Shown: piece after piece, positions 34,201 through 42,616 of the stretch
Layout of the letters: each line of letters opens with the position of its first letter
Position numbering within the stretch: the first letter of the stretch is position 1
Assembly: GCA_964593455.1 (NCBI GenBank)
Contig: CAZQHK010000023.1
Span: 7,803 to 71,802, forward strand
Direction: 5' to 3'
Source of the DNA: CAZQHK01 sp964593455
Lineage (GTDB): Bacteria; Muiribacteriota; CAYSPT01
Length of the DNA: 64,000 bases
The notes under the pieces: generated by a model
Databases searched by the model: none
What the model saw: only the letters and a program-made list of their open reading frames with translations
What the model was told of the DNA's origin: nothing
Made by a program: the position numbers and the translations under genes

Positions 34201-36500
34201 GCGAAGCCGTCGTTTCGGTTCAAGAAGATACACGGTTACAGTTCTTGTCGGCCAGGATAAAAGCGGAAGCAGTCGGTGATTTGCCTGCTGCTACTGAAAA
34301 TCTTACGCGTATTCTTGCCCAGGACCCGGACGATGAAGTGAAACAATGGGCTATGGATGAAATTCGGTCCCTTGGGGTTTTGGGCAAGATCAACAGCCAT
34401 GAGAATTTCATAAAAAAATACCCAACCAGTCCTCGTTTGCCGGAAGTGCTTTGGAGTTTGGCCCATCTGTATGATGAGGTTCGAAAAGATCATCTGGCGG
34501 CCAGCAGGATTTATCGCGAAATCATCGCGCTTTTCCCAGATGGCACACAGGCTGAGAAAGCCCGGAAAGCCATGTCTCAGATTCCTGCCAGAATGGAAAT
34601 ACGGCGAATAGAACTGGCCATGATGGAAGGGGATAACAATCTTTATCGGCAGGGCTATGGTTCACGGATGGTTCCGGTTGAGGAAAAAGTTTTCGGGAAA
34701 GCCCGTCTGCTGATCCGTCTGGGACTGTTGCTTGAATCTATCAATGCGTTTGAAAAAGCAGCGGACAGATATCGGCAGGTTGATCATTTGCCATTGTCAT
34801 CACCGGGTGAAAATCGTCATTGGCTGGCTGACCTGGCTTTCCTGCGATGCTTGATTGCTCGAGCGCAGTTTGATCCGGCCGGTGTTTTGGCCGAGCTTGG
34901 CCAGGATCAACGGCCGCCTTCTTCTCCTTATCTGCTGGCAGTACTGGATGATTTCAATAAAGATCTCGAAAAAGATCACTATGTGCGGGAAGCCTGGGCT
35001 TTTGTCGGTAACTATCCTGATGATATAGCGGGATTCGACCTTCTCCGGTACTCGGCGGATATACTCGTGAAAAACGGTGCTTATGAAGAAGCTCTGGATC
35101 GGATGACCTTGTTGCTTAAGCGGTATCCCGGAGTTTCCGGAAGTGAGGAAGTTTCACTCGATCGATGCCAATTGGAAGAAGATCTAGGGCGATATGATCA
35201 GGCTTTGGAATGTTATCGTGAGCACATGATCCGATATGATTTTTCACCGGAACTGTCTCTCCGGGTTGCCGATATGGCCGTTGAGCGACTTGACAATCCC
35301 CAGGCGGCGCTGTCAATTCTCAATGAAGCGTTGGCTACCGGAGAGGAGACTCCTCACCGTCAGGCCATGGAGGCTAAAATTTCCTATCTTGAGTCTTTTG
35401 AAATAGTTGCCGGATTGGAAAAGATGGCCCGTCACCATGGAGGACAACCGTCTGCCCCCGGATTTCTGATGTCCGCCGCCCGGGTCAAGATCCGGTTGTC
35501 GCTACCGGGTGAGGCGGTAGCCTTGTTCATGAAAGTCGCTGATGAATATCCAACCAGCCCGTTGGCTCCCCAGGCTCTCTGGGAAGCGGCGGCCATGCTT
35601 CATAAAACATTTGGTGATAAACCAGGTTCGGCCTCCCTGTATCACCGGTTGCGCAGTGATTACCCGTCGCATCGGCTGGCTGCACAGGTCGAACCGATAC
35701 TGGCTGTCCTGGAGGTAAAGCCGGTTGCCGAAGAGGCCCGACCCGAAAAGGCAGAAACGATTGAAAAAGCTGATATCAAAGCGCTACAAGAAAAACTTGA
35801 ACTTGATTTGGAAACTACGGTAGCCGGTAAAGCCGCTACCATGGAAAAGGCACTTGAATGGACGACGCTGAATTCTCGGGAGAAACAGTGGCTTCATTTT
35901 CAGTTAGCGGATATCTATCAGCATGAACTCAAAGAGTTTGAGAAGGCGGGTTTTCATCTAAAAGAAACTCTCGATCTGGTTACCAGGGAGAGCGAAAAGA
36001 AAACAATATTACTTCGCCTCGGCGGGCTCTATGAGGATAAGCTGAGCAATTTCACCGCTGCTTCTGAGCAGCTTCAGATATACCTCGACGAGTTTCCTGC
36101 CGATCCGGAAGCAGCCAGGGTATGTTTTCATCTCGGAGAAATATTTGAGTTACGTCTTGGCGAATATGAGCGTGCCCGTCTATACTATGAGAGGGTAATC
36201 AACAGCTTCATCGATAGTGAATGGGTTGATGACGCTCTATTCCGGCTGTCGGGTAACTATGAGAAGTATTTTCGTGATTATGAGACCGCACTTGGTATAT
36301 ATGAAGATTTGATAAACAGGTATGTAGACAGTCACTGGGCCGATGACGCTCAGTATCGCCGGGGAGTGATATATGAACGGTATCTGAGAGAATATGAAAC
36401 GGCGATCATTGAATACGAAAAACTGTCTCTCAACTACTCGAACAGTCCCTGGGAGCGTTCGGCACAAGAAGCGATTTCAAGGTTGGAGGGGAAATTCTGA
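31215..36500 (+). CDS. Very large exported TPR-repeat protein (1,761 residues)
   Basis: An N-terminal signal peptide (about 1-30) is followed by an almost continuous array of TPR/Tol-Pal YbgF-like repeats to the C-terminus. Repeats are clear near 70-150 (YEELKRPEEAIDLL), 430-560 (ALDLYREIKDRYP), 1330-1400 and 1640-1760 (YERARLYYERVINSF). There is no lipobox and no second membrane helix, so a periplasmic scaffold is likely. A charged Glu/Lys linker lies near residues 775-800. ATG 31215 has GGGAG 7 nt upstream. Its TGA overlaps the next gene in the form CTGA. The function is unknown; binding or assembly of envelope complexes is inference from fold. Confidence 0.85.
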   Translation: MKTFSLRAKSAFLIITVLIVSSNVPVIGETDSGTNRSESIPVGKAWEMSRSNEHRDGLKSSLDLLARMHMVREEWDQAVRVWTKLLTEFPDFRDKDFVLLQMAVCYEELKRPEEAIDLLTELLHQAPEGPVSQEARLKLAHMLSSQVTSPDDLENIFFNVFSDFSPFSFLPSVIARINASCNQDFMDCDRALRVLDDLVRLFPKTESGAQALLQAGIILEYNLSDPDRALRRFERILQWYESGVWAGRARVLLALHYLFFQGRGMPRTQRKGLVASKPERAFASELETPGNKEISRAQKLLVMVAENEEFRRQDKVWYAFGLCVLGHVQQFFLHLPEKSIQSYERLAELVPYSKWSGLALFQAAVAREFQTDGLKGALEEWLELKHRAEKLQTSFNRRETGAWLSSSANLGVKRLKSFLASGNHPEYLFSVAAWQFSRGNYQESAKRYMELGFRYPESGLAPAALYEGANIHLYELELPNKGFELLEKVYTRYPEYEYAPEAIFRTAAVKEKDLNYDQALDLYREIKDRYPASTQARRAVLRMAEINEEVLENPGKAIDLYREALNMSVTDDHISAGVRQKLALLYDQTPGMDKQARTLREAAAIFGDSGLKDTASDPLLPLLAEIESFYIKKVMGTDDPIKLDGFLKEGLGFFSDTARLDTLREIIVSKLNSSLDTPQAPVLLLWEGKVLTLQSSYNLAAESLKRVIEEYTADEYLSSAAAPSALYELAVMRWKHSEAAEEARALLNSLVETWPSSANIPAASAALVELEALDRLTVIAGKLSEEEESKNEEDKEEPSREVLTGEARLMERIELLTEGADICTNSLRMPGAAVDYLARLAVIAPSAEERASAAFHSASLQASRGAVGAALDGYNKFIKEFPADERVVTAQVERGRLMADTGRIEEAKNILTALLENGASSIAAKAGTLLLTVVETKGSVQNQVDVLGTLIESASATEASKTDYRLKLGKILFKELRRPLEAIRVLDRVEEKNTAGEAVVSVQEDTRLQFLSARIKAEAVGDLPAATENLTRILAQDPDDEVKQWAMDEIRSLGVLGKINSHENFIKKYPTSPRLPEVLWSLAHLYDEVRKDHLAASRIYREIIALFPDGTQAEKARKAMSQIPARMEIRRIELAMMEGDNNLYRQGYGSRMVPVEEKVFGKARLLIRLGLLLESINAFEKAADRYRQVDHLPLSSPGENRHWLADLAFLRCLIARAQFDPAGVLAELGQDQRPPSSPYLLAVLDDFNKDLEKDHYVREAWAFVGNYPDDIAGFDLLRYSADILVKNGAYEEALDRMTLLLKRYPGVSGSEEVSLDRCQLEEDLGRYDQALECYREHMIRYDFSPELSLRVADMAVERLDNPQAALSILNEALATGEETPHRQAMEAKISYLESFEIVAGLEKMARHHGGQPSAPGFLMSAARVKIRLSLPGEAVALFMKVADEYPTSPLAPQALWEAAAMLHKTFGDKPGSASLYHRLRSDYPSHRLAAQVEPILAVLEVKPVAEEARPEKAETIEKADIKALQEKLELDLETTVAGKAATMEKALEWTTLNSREKQWLHFQLADIYQHELKEFEKAGFHLKETLDLVTRESEKKTILLRLGGLYEDKLSNFTAASEQLQIYLDEFPADPEAARVCFHLGEIFELRLGEYERARLYYERVINSFIDSEWVDDALFRLSGNYEKYFRDYETALGIYEDLINRYVDSHWADDAQYRRGVIYERYLREYETAIIEYEKLSLNYSNSPWERSAQEAISRLEGKF

Positions 36501-37858
36501 CGAGCTGTATTCTTATAGCAACATCGGGTCTTGAATTACAGGTCCTTTATAAGCAGAGCCTTAAACGATTCGACCGGGAAATAGTGACTGCTTTATCAGG
36601 TGATGATATCATCACTATACTCGATAAAAAGCAGGTTGAACTGGTCCTGTTCGATTCATCTCTTTCTTCGGTGTTACTCTCTTCTCCCGAGATCTCTCAA
36701 AAATTGAATGGAGGATTTCCGGTCATTGTCCTTCAATCCGGGTCATCGGAGAATACTATCAGGGGTCTGGTTCCGACGGCAATTCTCACAAAACCGGTAC
36801 CGCTTGATCTTCTTTGCCGCGAGGTCAAACGTCTTCTAAAACGTGACGTGACTGATATCATTGAGAAAGTCGAAAAAGCCGGCAATTTAGAGATCCTGCA
36901 GGAGGCTGTCTCAGATGTTGCTGAACGGGTTCGGGAATGTATCGAACCTAATCAGATTGCAGAATTGGCTCGGGTGCTGGAAGTGCTGGCGGCTTCTTTC
37001 CGCCGGTGGGCTCAATCGAGAAGTGTTGTCTCGGAGACCGTACAGACCATTCCCGGGAAGGCTACGAACGAGGAGAAACCGGATACGGTCCGGGTTCCGC
37101 CCCTCCCGGAAAATCAATTTAGCCTGTCTGAAGTACAAATTGTTTGTCCTGTTTGCCGGGCAGAGTTTTCAGCTATGGAAGTGGATATGGCAGCCCTCTG
37201 TAAAGTGAAAGTCGATCCCGATGGGTATACGGAATATCGGGAATTGAACCCGCTTTTCTTTGAGATTCTGGTTTGCCCGGTTTGTTTGTACGCGGCTCGT
37301 AATGATGATTTTCCTGAACCGAAAACCAGAATGGACGTGCGTGAGAAGATATCCCGGGAACGGGTAGGGCGAAAAAAAATGGTAGGGTATCTCGATTTCG
37401 CCAATGAGCGAAGTTTGAAACATGGTATAGCATCATTCTTGTTATCGGCGTCTTGCTACCGTCATTATCGTGATCGGGACTTTGTCGGCGACCTGTTTCT
37501 GCGGGCGAGCTGGTTATGTCGTGAACTGAAGGATGAGCAAGCGGAAAAAGAGTATCTGCAACGAGCTCTGGAAAATTTCCTGGCGGCCTATGAAAGTAAA
37601 GCAAAAACAAACGAAGCTGGCAGCCGGTCGCCACTTTGTTATATTATAGGGGAGATATTAGTGAAGCTGGATCGGGCGGAAGAGAGCCTTGAGTATTTTG
37701 ATCAGGTTATCAAGGGGGAAGTCGGACCGACCGGACCGGACTTGCTGAAAACGACTAGAACCGAGCGGGCCTCGGCTCAGGGAACCATGAAAAAGAAAGG
37801 TTCCACCAAAAGACAGAAGCGTAATGTCACCAATGAACTGGAGGATGAAGTTCTTTAG
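36497..37858 (+). CDS. Receiver-like domain fused to DUF2225 (likely CTG start)
   Basis: The frame is open upstream of the first ATG/GTG/TTG (GTG 36584) and encodes a missing first strand, CILIATSGLEL, of a receiver domain. A GGAGG at 36485-36489 is 7 nt before CTG 36497, which overlaps the upstream stop as CTGA. From there the protein has 453 residues: receiver-like (1-120; phospho-acceptor position D53 in LVLFDSS, K99 in LTKP, but no acidic pair after strand 1), a helical linker, then DUF2225 with two Cys pairs (CPVC at about 217-220 and 260-263) and LNPLFFEILVCP. TPR-like helices follow and the tail is basic. Probably a cytoplasmic zinc protein of unknown role. Confidence 0.75.
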   Translation: MTSCILIATSGLELQVLYKQSLKRFDREIVTALSGDDIITILDKKQVELVLFDSSLSSVLLSSPEISQKLNGGFPVIVLQSGSSENTIRGLVPTAILTKPVPLDLLCREVKRLLKRDVTDIIEKVEKAGNLEILQEAVSDVAERVRECIEPNQIAELARVLEVLAASFRRWAQSRSVVSETVQTIPGKATNEEKPDTVRVPPLPENQFSLSEVQIVCPVCRAEFSAMEVDMAALCKVKVDPDGYTEYRELNPLFFEILVCPVCLYAARNDDFPEPKTRMDVREKISRERVGRKKMVGYLDFANERSLKHGIASFLLSASCYRHYRDRDFVGDLFLRASWLCRELKDEQAEKEYLQRALENFLAAYESKAKTNEAGSRSPLCYIIGEILVKLDRAEESLEYFDQVIKGEVGPTGPDLLKTTRTERASAQGTMKKKGSTKRQKRNVTNELEDEVL

Positions 37859-37884
37859 CGTGATCTGAGAGTGAGAATCTTTGG

Positions 37885-38865
37885 ATGATTGAAGACCTGA
37901 GCGGTCCTAACCGTGGCCGTCTTGAAAAAAAACCTCTACCGGTAGAGCTGTTGGTTATTTTTCTCCTGGTAGCGATAATTCCGTCACTCGTCTGTATTGG
38001 AGTTCATCGCTCCGCCTGGAAGAAAATTCTGGTGCGGGAAATTTTGAACCGTAACTACCAGGTAGCTGAGACCATTGCCTTTGAGCTGCATGCATCGCTT
38101 AAAAACACCAGGAAGATCCTCGAAACAACCGCCCGGTATCCTGATGTCCGGAGGATGGGTATAACGGTTCTCTCCTCGGTCCTGAGTACCCTGTATCAAA
38201 CGCATAGCACGATTTTTACAGCTTTGTACGTGGTTGACCGGCACGGTAACCAGCTGCTAAATGTTACCAATGCCCCTGAAGCGTTTTCAGATGCATCGTC
38301 GGCCGTCTGGTATCGAAACGTCGTACAGGGCACCTACTCTAATTACACTTCCAATCCCTATGTTTCTCGCGCTACCGGAAACCCGTCCATCACTATGGCC
38401 GCACTGGTCCGTGGAGATATGTACAAAGTCGAAGCCGTGCTGGCGGCGGAAGTAGACCTTACCCATCTATGGAGCATGTTGAAGTCAATTACCATTGGTG
38501 AATCGGGATTCGTCTATGTTGTTGACCATCGGGGTCGGGTGATTTGTCATCCCCGGGAAGACAAAGTAGATACGGAAGACGAATCATTTAAGCTCATTGT
38601 CGACAAGATGAACATATCAGAAGGACCGACAGGTCCGTTCCTGATCGATTCCGGCACAACGGAGCAGCTCGTAGCCTGTGTTCCCCTCAGTAAGTTCGAT
38701 GAATTACGGGCTCCTTCCTGGGTTGTTATGGTGGTTCAACCGCTGGAAGAAATCTATACCGAAGAGCGACCAAAGGAGCTTCGATGGACTGACGGAATTC
38801 TTATTGCCGCCTCAATTCTGATGGGCCTGGGTGCTGCCGGACTTTTTCTGCGAAGATTGACCTGA
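37885..38865 (+). CDS. Membrane protein with periplasmic Cache sensor domain and no output domain
   Basis: 326 residues. A membrane helix at about 22-42 is followed by a double-Cache extracytoplasmic domain (about 45-295; YVVDRHGNQLLNV, WYRNVVQGTYSNY, GFVYVVDHRGRVICHP) and a second helix (about 300-320), after which only about six residues remain. Chemoreceptors and sensor kinases continue here with HAMP and output domains; this one stops. It could pass its signal to a partner through the membrane or be a binding protein. It follows the DUF2225 gene by 26 bp and precedes queA by 11 bp, in the same run. Confidence 0.85.
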   Translation: MIEDLSGPNRGRLEKKPLPVELLVIFLLVAIIPSLVCIGVHRSAWKKILVREILNRNYQVAETIAFELHASLKNTRKILETTARYPDVRRMGITVLSSVLSTLYQTHSTIFTALYVVDRHGNQLLNVTNAPEAFSDASSAVWYRNVVQGTYSNYTSNPYVSRATGNPSITMAALVRGDMYKVEAVLAAEVDLTHLWSMLKSITIGESGFVYVVDHRGRVICHPREDKVDTEDESFKLIVDKMNISEGPTGPFLIDSGTTEQLVACVPLSKFDELRAPSWVVMVVQPLEEIYTEERPKELRWTDGILIAASILMGLGAAGLFLRRLT

Positions 38866-38876
38866 GTGGTACGACA

Positions 38877-39908
38877 ATGCACGTAGACCGTTTTAATTAT
38901 CAACTCCCCGAACATCTCATAGCGCAAGTTCCTTTGAAAAATCGAGACGATTCCAGGCTGCTGATACTTAATAAGGGAAAAAACACTACCGATATAATAG
39001 AGCGGTTCCGGGATGTGGTGTCGTTCTTTCGTCCGGGTGATCTCCTGGTGATAAATAACTCTAAGGTAATCCCGGCCAGGCTGATTGGGCGAAAAAAATA
39101 TACCGGTGGAAAAGTTGAAATTCTTCTCATTCAGGAAGAACGTGTTCGTACATGGAAAGCCTTGGTAAAACCTGCCCGACGTATTCATTGCGGCGACACG
39201 CTCGTGTTTGAACATGGAGTACTTGAAGCTGAAGTGGCGCAGGAGGGACGAGCCGGTGAACGTACGATGGTCTTCTCCTATGAGGGAGAATGGAACGATA
39301 TACTGGCGTCAATCGGACATGTTCCATTACCCCCATATATCAAGCGGCCCCTGAGGAATAGCGAACGATACCAGACGGTGTATGCCAGCAGGCCTGGTTC
39401 GGTGGCTGCTCCCACCGCCGGTCTTCATTTTACCCAACCGTTGCTTGAGGTAATTGTCGCGGCTGGCGTTTTTGTGGCTGAGATAACGCTTCATGTGGGG
39501 ACGGCAACGTTCAGGCCATTTCTTGATGAAACCATTCAAACTGAACCGCATCTGGATCCGGAGTACTGTGATATTCCGCTGGCGGTGGCAGAGGCTGTTC
39601 GGACTGCCCGGTCACGGAAAGGGAGGATTATTGCGGTCGGCACTACTGCCGTGCGCACTTTGGAATCAAGAGCTCTGGACGATGGAACGGTTAAGGCGGG
39701 CTCCGGGTGGACTTCTCTTTTTATATCACCGCCTTATCAGTTCAGGGTAGTTGACGCAATGATAACGAATTTTCACCTCCCCAAATCGACATTGTTGATG
39801 CTGGTTTGTGCGTTTGCCGGCCACGAAACGGTCATGGAGGCTTATCGGAAAGCGATCGAACAAGAGATTCGTTTCTACAGTTTTGGTGATGCCATGTTTA
39901 TCATCTAG
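38877..39908 (+). CDS. queA: S-adenosylmethionine:tRNA ribosyltransferase-isomerase
   Basis: Converts preQ1 at the wobble base of GUN-anticodon tRNAs to epoxyqueuosine. The 343 residues are standard. Family segments seen are FNYQLPEHLIAQVPLKNRDDSRLL at the N-terminus, ARLIGRK, PLPPYIKRP, the conserved GSVAAPTAGLHFT (about 179-191), ITLHVGTATFRP and NFHLPKSTLLMLV. The Shine-Dalgarno is weak, suggesting translation coupled to the upstream Cache gene 11 bp before. tgt and other queuosine genes are not in the window. Confidence 0.96.
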   Translation: MHVDRFNYQLPEHLIAQVPLKNRDDSRLLILNKGKNTTDIIERFRDVVSFFRPGDLLVINNSKVIPARLIGRKKYTGGKVEILLIQEERVRTWKALVKPARRIHCGDTLVFEHGVLEAEVAQEGRAGERTMVFSYEGEWNDILASIGHVPLPPYIKRPLRNSERYQTVYASRPGSVAAPTAGLHFTQPLLEVIVAAGVFVAEITLHVGTATFRPFLDETIQTEPHLDPEYCDIPLAVAEAVRTARSRKGRIIAVGTTAVRTLESRALDDGTVKAGSGWTSLFISPPYQFRVVDAMITNFHLPKSTLLMLVCAFAGHETVMEAYRKAIEQEIRFYSFGDAMFII

Positions 39909-39922
39909 GAGGCACTACCCGA

Positions 39923-42568
39923 ATGAAAAAAAGCTGTCCCGAATGCCATAGCACTGTCACGGAAGACATCAGATTCTGTCCGTTTTGCGGATTCCCGGTA
40001 ATGGAAAACCGGGATGATCTGCAGCGTGAATTTGATCACATCGACTATTTGATTCAACAGACCCGTACTTGGGTTGATCAGGGAATCGTATTTCCCATCG
40101 TCGTTGATACCATTGAAGAGATCTATCGTAGCAGGCAAGAGAACATCCATACCATACTGGTGCATCTTCCGAAAAACAACCAGGCAGAGAGTAACGAAGT
40201 TCTCGCTCTTGAGGATGCGGTAGTTCCCGCTGTTAAAATACCGGCAGACAAACCGGAAATCTCCACTACTGAGGCCTCGATATCAGATTCATCATCAAAC
40301 GAGCCGATGGTGCCGGCCGGGAGCGGACTTCTAAGTGAAGTACGTAAGCTGGGTCTCCAAATCTGGAAAGCTGGTCCGGAAGAACTAATCAGATGGGGTG
40401 TTTGGCTGAGCGCTGGAATCATCGTTATCGCTTTAGTACTTCTCCTGGGAGAAACGCTCCTGATGGATTCACAGTTGAAAATTCTCGGGGCGGTGGCCCT
40501 GTCCTTTCTATTGGCGTTATCAGGTTGGGGGCTAGTAAAACGTAATGTAACAGCTGTTGGTTCTTTCCTGCTCATACTGGGAAACGCAGGATTTATTACT
40601 ATAGCTGCGGGTGCTATTTTATCCCTGGAATGGGATCCCTGGCAGACTGGTTTGTTCCTGGGAATACTGGGAATGTTACTTTTTCTCTCTACAGCGATGA
40701 TCGTTCGAATGTCGATTTTTTCCGCTTTGGGAGCGATCGCGTTCTCTCTATGCGGGACGGGTCCGTTTCTTCTTGAAAATGCACTATCAGGTTGGTGGCC
40801 TGGTGTAATGGCAGCGTATTTTCTGGTGCTGGTAATACTTTTCTTGATAGCCGATCATTTCAAATTGAGCGAAGAAACCGTGGTTGCTCCGTTAGGTAAG
40901 ATCGGCCGCTGTGGTGCTTGGGTAGTGCTTCTTTCATTATTGCAGCAACCTTTTGGTGAACGGTTTATTCTGATTGTTTCGTGGGTAGCGGTGGGAGCGC
41001 TGTTCCTTCTTCTCGGGCGAGGACGACCTGATTCTCCAGACACGCTTCTTGGCTTTGTTAGTTGTGGAATTTCTTTTTCGTGGTTACTCCTTTATTTGGT
41101 GCCCTGGTTTCCCTATACGTATATATCTGTTTTCCTCAGCGGACTGCTATTAGCTGTTTTGGGTGCTATTGGTGACCCGCTTTTTAAGGGCCGGATGCGG
41201 GATGTATTACTGAGAGGAGGAACGCTTCTTCTGGCAGCTTCATTATTCTGGGGTGTTATGACCTTTGCTGTTAAAGGAAGAGAAGCTCTGATCTCGTTAG
41301 GATTTATTCTACTTGTTTCGAGTTTGTACTGTCTATTAATCCGGAATGTTGCTCAAACCGGTCTGGCAAACAGAGAAACCACTGGTTTGGCTTGGCTGCT
41401 TTTTTCGCTGGCTGTGATTTGTTTTATCGAGGATTTTTCATTTATGGGAGGGTACACCCGGGCGGCACTATACACGCTGTTTGGTTTTGGAGTGTTTGTA
41501 TTCACAATTCGTAAGCCTGGACATCCCCCACCCGGTGCCGCTCTAGTGCACGTTATCTGGATGATGTTCGCACTGTACATCTCTATCGGTTCTCAGGCAT
41601 CCTGGCTAGTGCCGCTAATCGGATCAGCGGGGGTAATGTGTTTTCTGTATCTGGCAGCTTTCAGCAATTCACCCTGGCTTGTCTTTGCGACTCTTATGCC
41701 GGTGTTGATGAGCGGGTATGGCTTGATATATACCATGTCACTTCCTCAAACGGTATTATCACTCGCCTTGGTAATATCCGGCTGGTTTTATCAAGGAGGA
41801 GCACTGTTGGCCCGTCGTTTGAAAAGTACACTTGTTCACCCTTTACGTTTGACCAGCGGTGTGGCGGTGTGGATTTCCTGGATCGCCCTTATTTGGCATC
41901 TTCTTTCCAATACGCAGTGGAGTGTATCTTTTCATTCCGGGATAGTATTGCCGTCTCTCAGTCTGCTGTTTTCCGCCGGTTTCTGGGTGTTCTGGGGTTT
42001 GACCGGAGGATATCCGCGGTGTTTTTATCTGGCTGCCGCCGCTCTGGCCGGTATTCTCTGTTTCTTGCTGACTTATCTGGGTGTAACTCATTGGATGCTC
42101 TACACTCTCCCCTGGAGTTTGCTGATTTTTGGAATTTCAGTTAACGATACCCGGTGGGCACCGGGTGGGTGGGTGGTTACGTATCTGGTGCCTGCGGACT
42201 GGAAGATACGTATAGCTTGTTTTTTGATACTGAGCCCGGTGTTTCTTCAAGCTCTGACTCTTCACGATCCGTTTTTAGGGGCTGTCTGGGTACTCCTCGT
42301 GGCTTCAATCTTTCTTTTAGCCGGCCTGCTTATCCGATCGAGAGTTTTGTTGTTCTCGGGGTTGTTCTTTATGAGTCTTGAGTGTCTGGTTATTCTGGTA
42401 TTGATTATTCCTTTCCATGAGTTAGGGCTGGGAGAAATACTGTTCTTTTTCGGAATTCTCGGTCTGACTACCGCACTGCTCTTTAAAAGGAGCAACCGGA
42501 CACTCCTATCACGTTTCTACACACGATACCAGCAGCGGCTAAACCGCCTTATCGGAGAACCGCATTGA
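39923..42568 (+). CDS. Large polytopic membrane protein with N-terminal zinc ribbon
   Basis: 881 residues that I cannot assign to a named family. Residues 5-22 form a zinc ribbon (CPEC...CPFC). Residues 30-130 are soluble and charged. From about residue 155 to 860 there are more than twenty hydrophobic segments (for example WLSAGIIVIALVLLLGETLL), and the last 20 residues are basic and cytoplasmic. The layout resembles DUF2157/DUF2339-type membrane proteins, but I see no decisive motif. It begins 14 bp after queA and 48 bp before a TPR gene. Substrate, enzyme activity and topology are unknown. Confidence 0.75.
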   Translation: MKKSCPECHSTVTEDIRFCPFCGFPVMENRDDLQREFDHIDYLIQQTRTWVDQGIVFPIVVDTIEEIYRSRQENIHTILVHLPKNNQAESNEVLALEDAVVPAVKIPADKPEISTTEASISDSSSNEPMVPAGSGLLSEVRKLGLQIWKAGPEELIRWGVWLSAGIIVIALVLLLGETLLMDSQLKILGAVALSFLLALSGWGLVKRNVTAVGSFLLILGNAGFITIAAGAILSLEWDPWQTGLFLGILGMLLFLSTAMIVRMSIFSALGAIAFSLCGTGPFLLENALSGWWPGVMAAYFLVLVILFLIADHFKLSEETVVAPLGKIGRCGAWVVLLSLLQQPFGERFILIVSWVAVGALFLLLGRGRPDSPDTLLGFVSCGISFSWLLLYLVPWFPYTYISVFLSGLLLAVLGAIGDPLFKGRMRDVLLRGGTLLLAASLFWGVMTFAVKGREALISLGFILLVSSLYCLLIRNVAQTGLANRETTGLAWLLFSLAVICFIEDFSFMGGYTRAALYTLFGFGVFVFTIRKPGHPPPGAALVHVIWMMFALYISIGSQASWLVPLIGSAGVMCFLYLAAFSNSPWLVFATLMPVLMSGYGLIYTMSLPQTVLSLALVISGWFYQGGALLARRLKSTLVHPLRLTSGVAVWISWIALIWHLLSNTQWSVSFHSGIVLPSLSLLFSAGFWVFWGLTGGYPRCFYLAAAALAGILCFLLTYLGVTHWMLYTLPWSLLIFGISVNDTRWAPGGWVVTYLVPADWKIRIACFLILSPVFLQALTLHDPFLGAVWVLLVASIFLLAGLLIRSRVLLFSGLFFMSLECLVILVLIIPFHELGLGEILFFFGILGLTTALLFKRSNRTLLSRFYTRYQQRLNRLIGEPH

Positions 42569-42616
42569 CGCTTATGTGAGGTCATGGTATCCTGTCGTCT
42601 GGAGGCATAAAACCGC

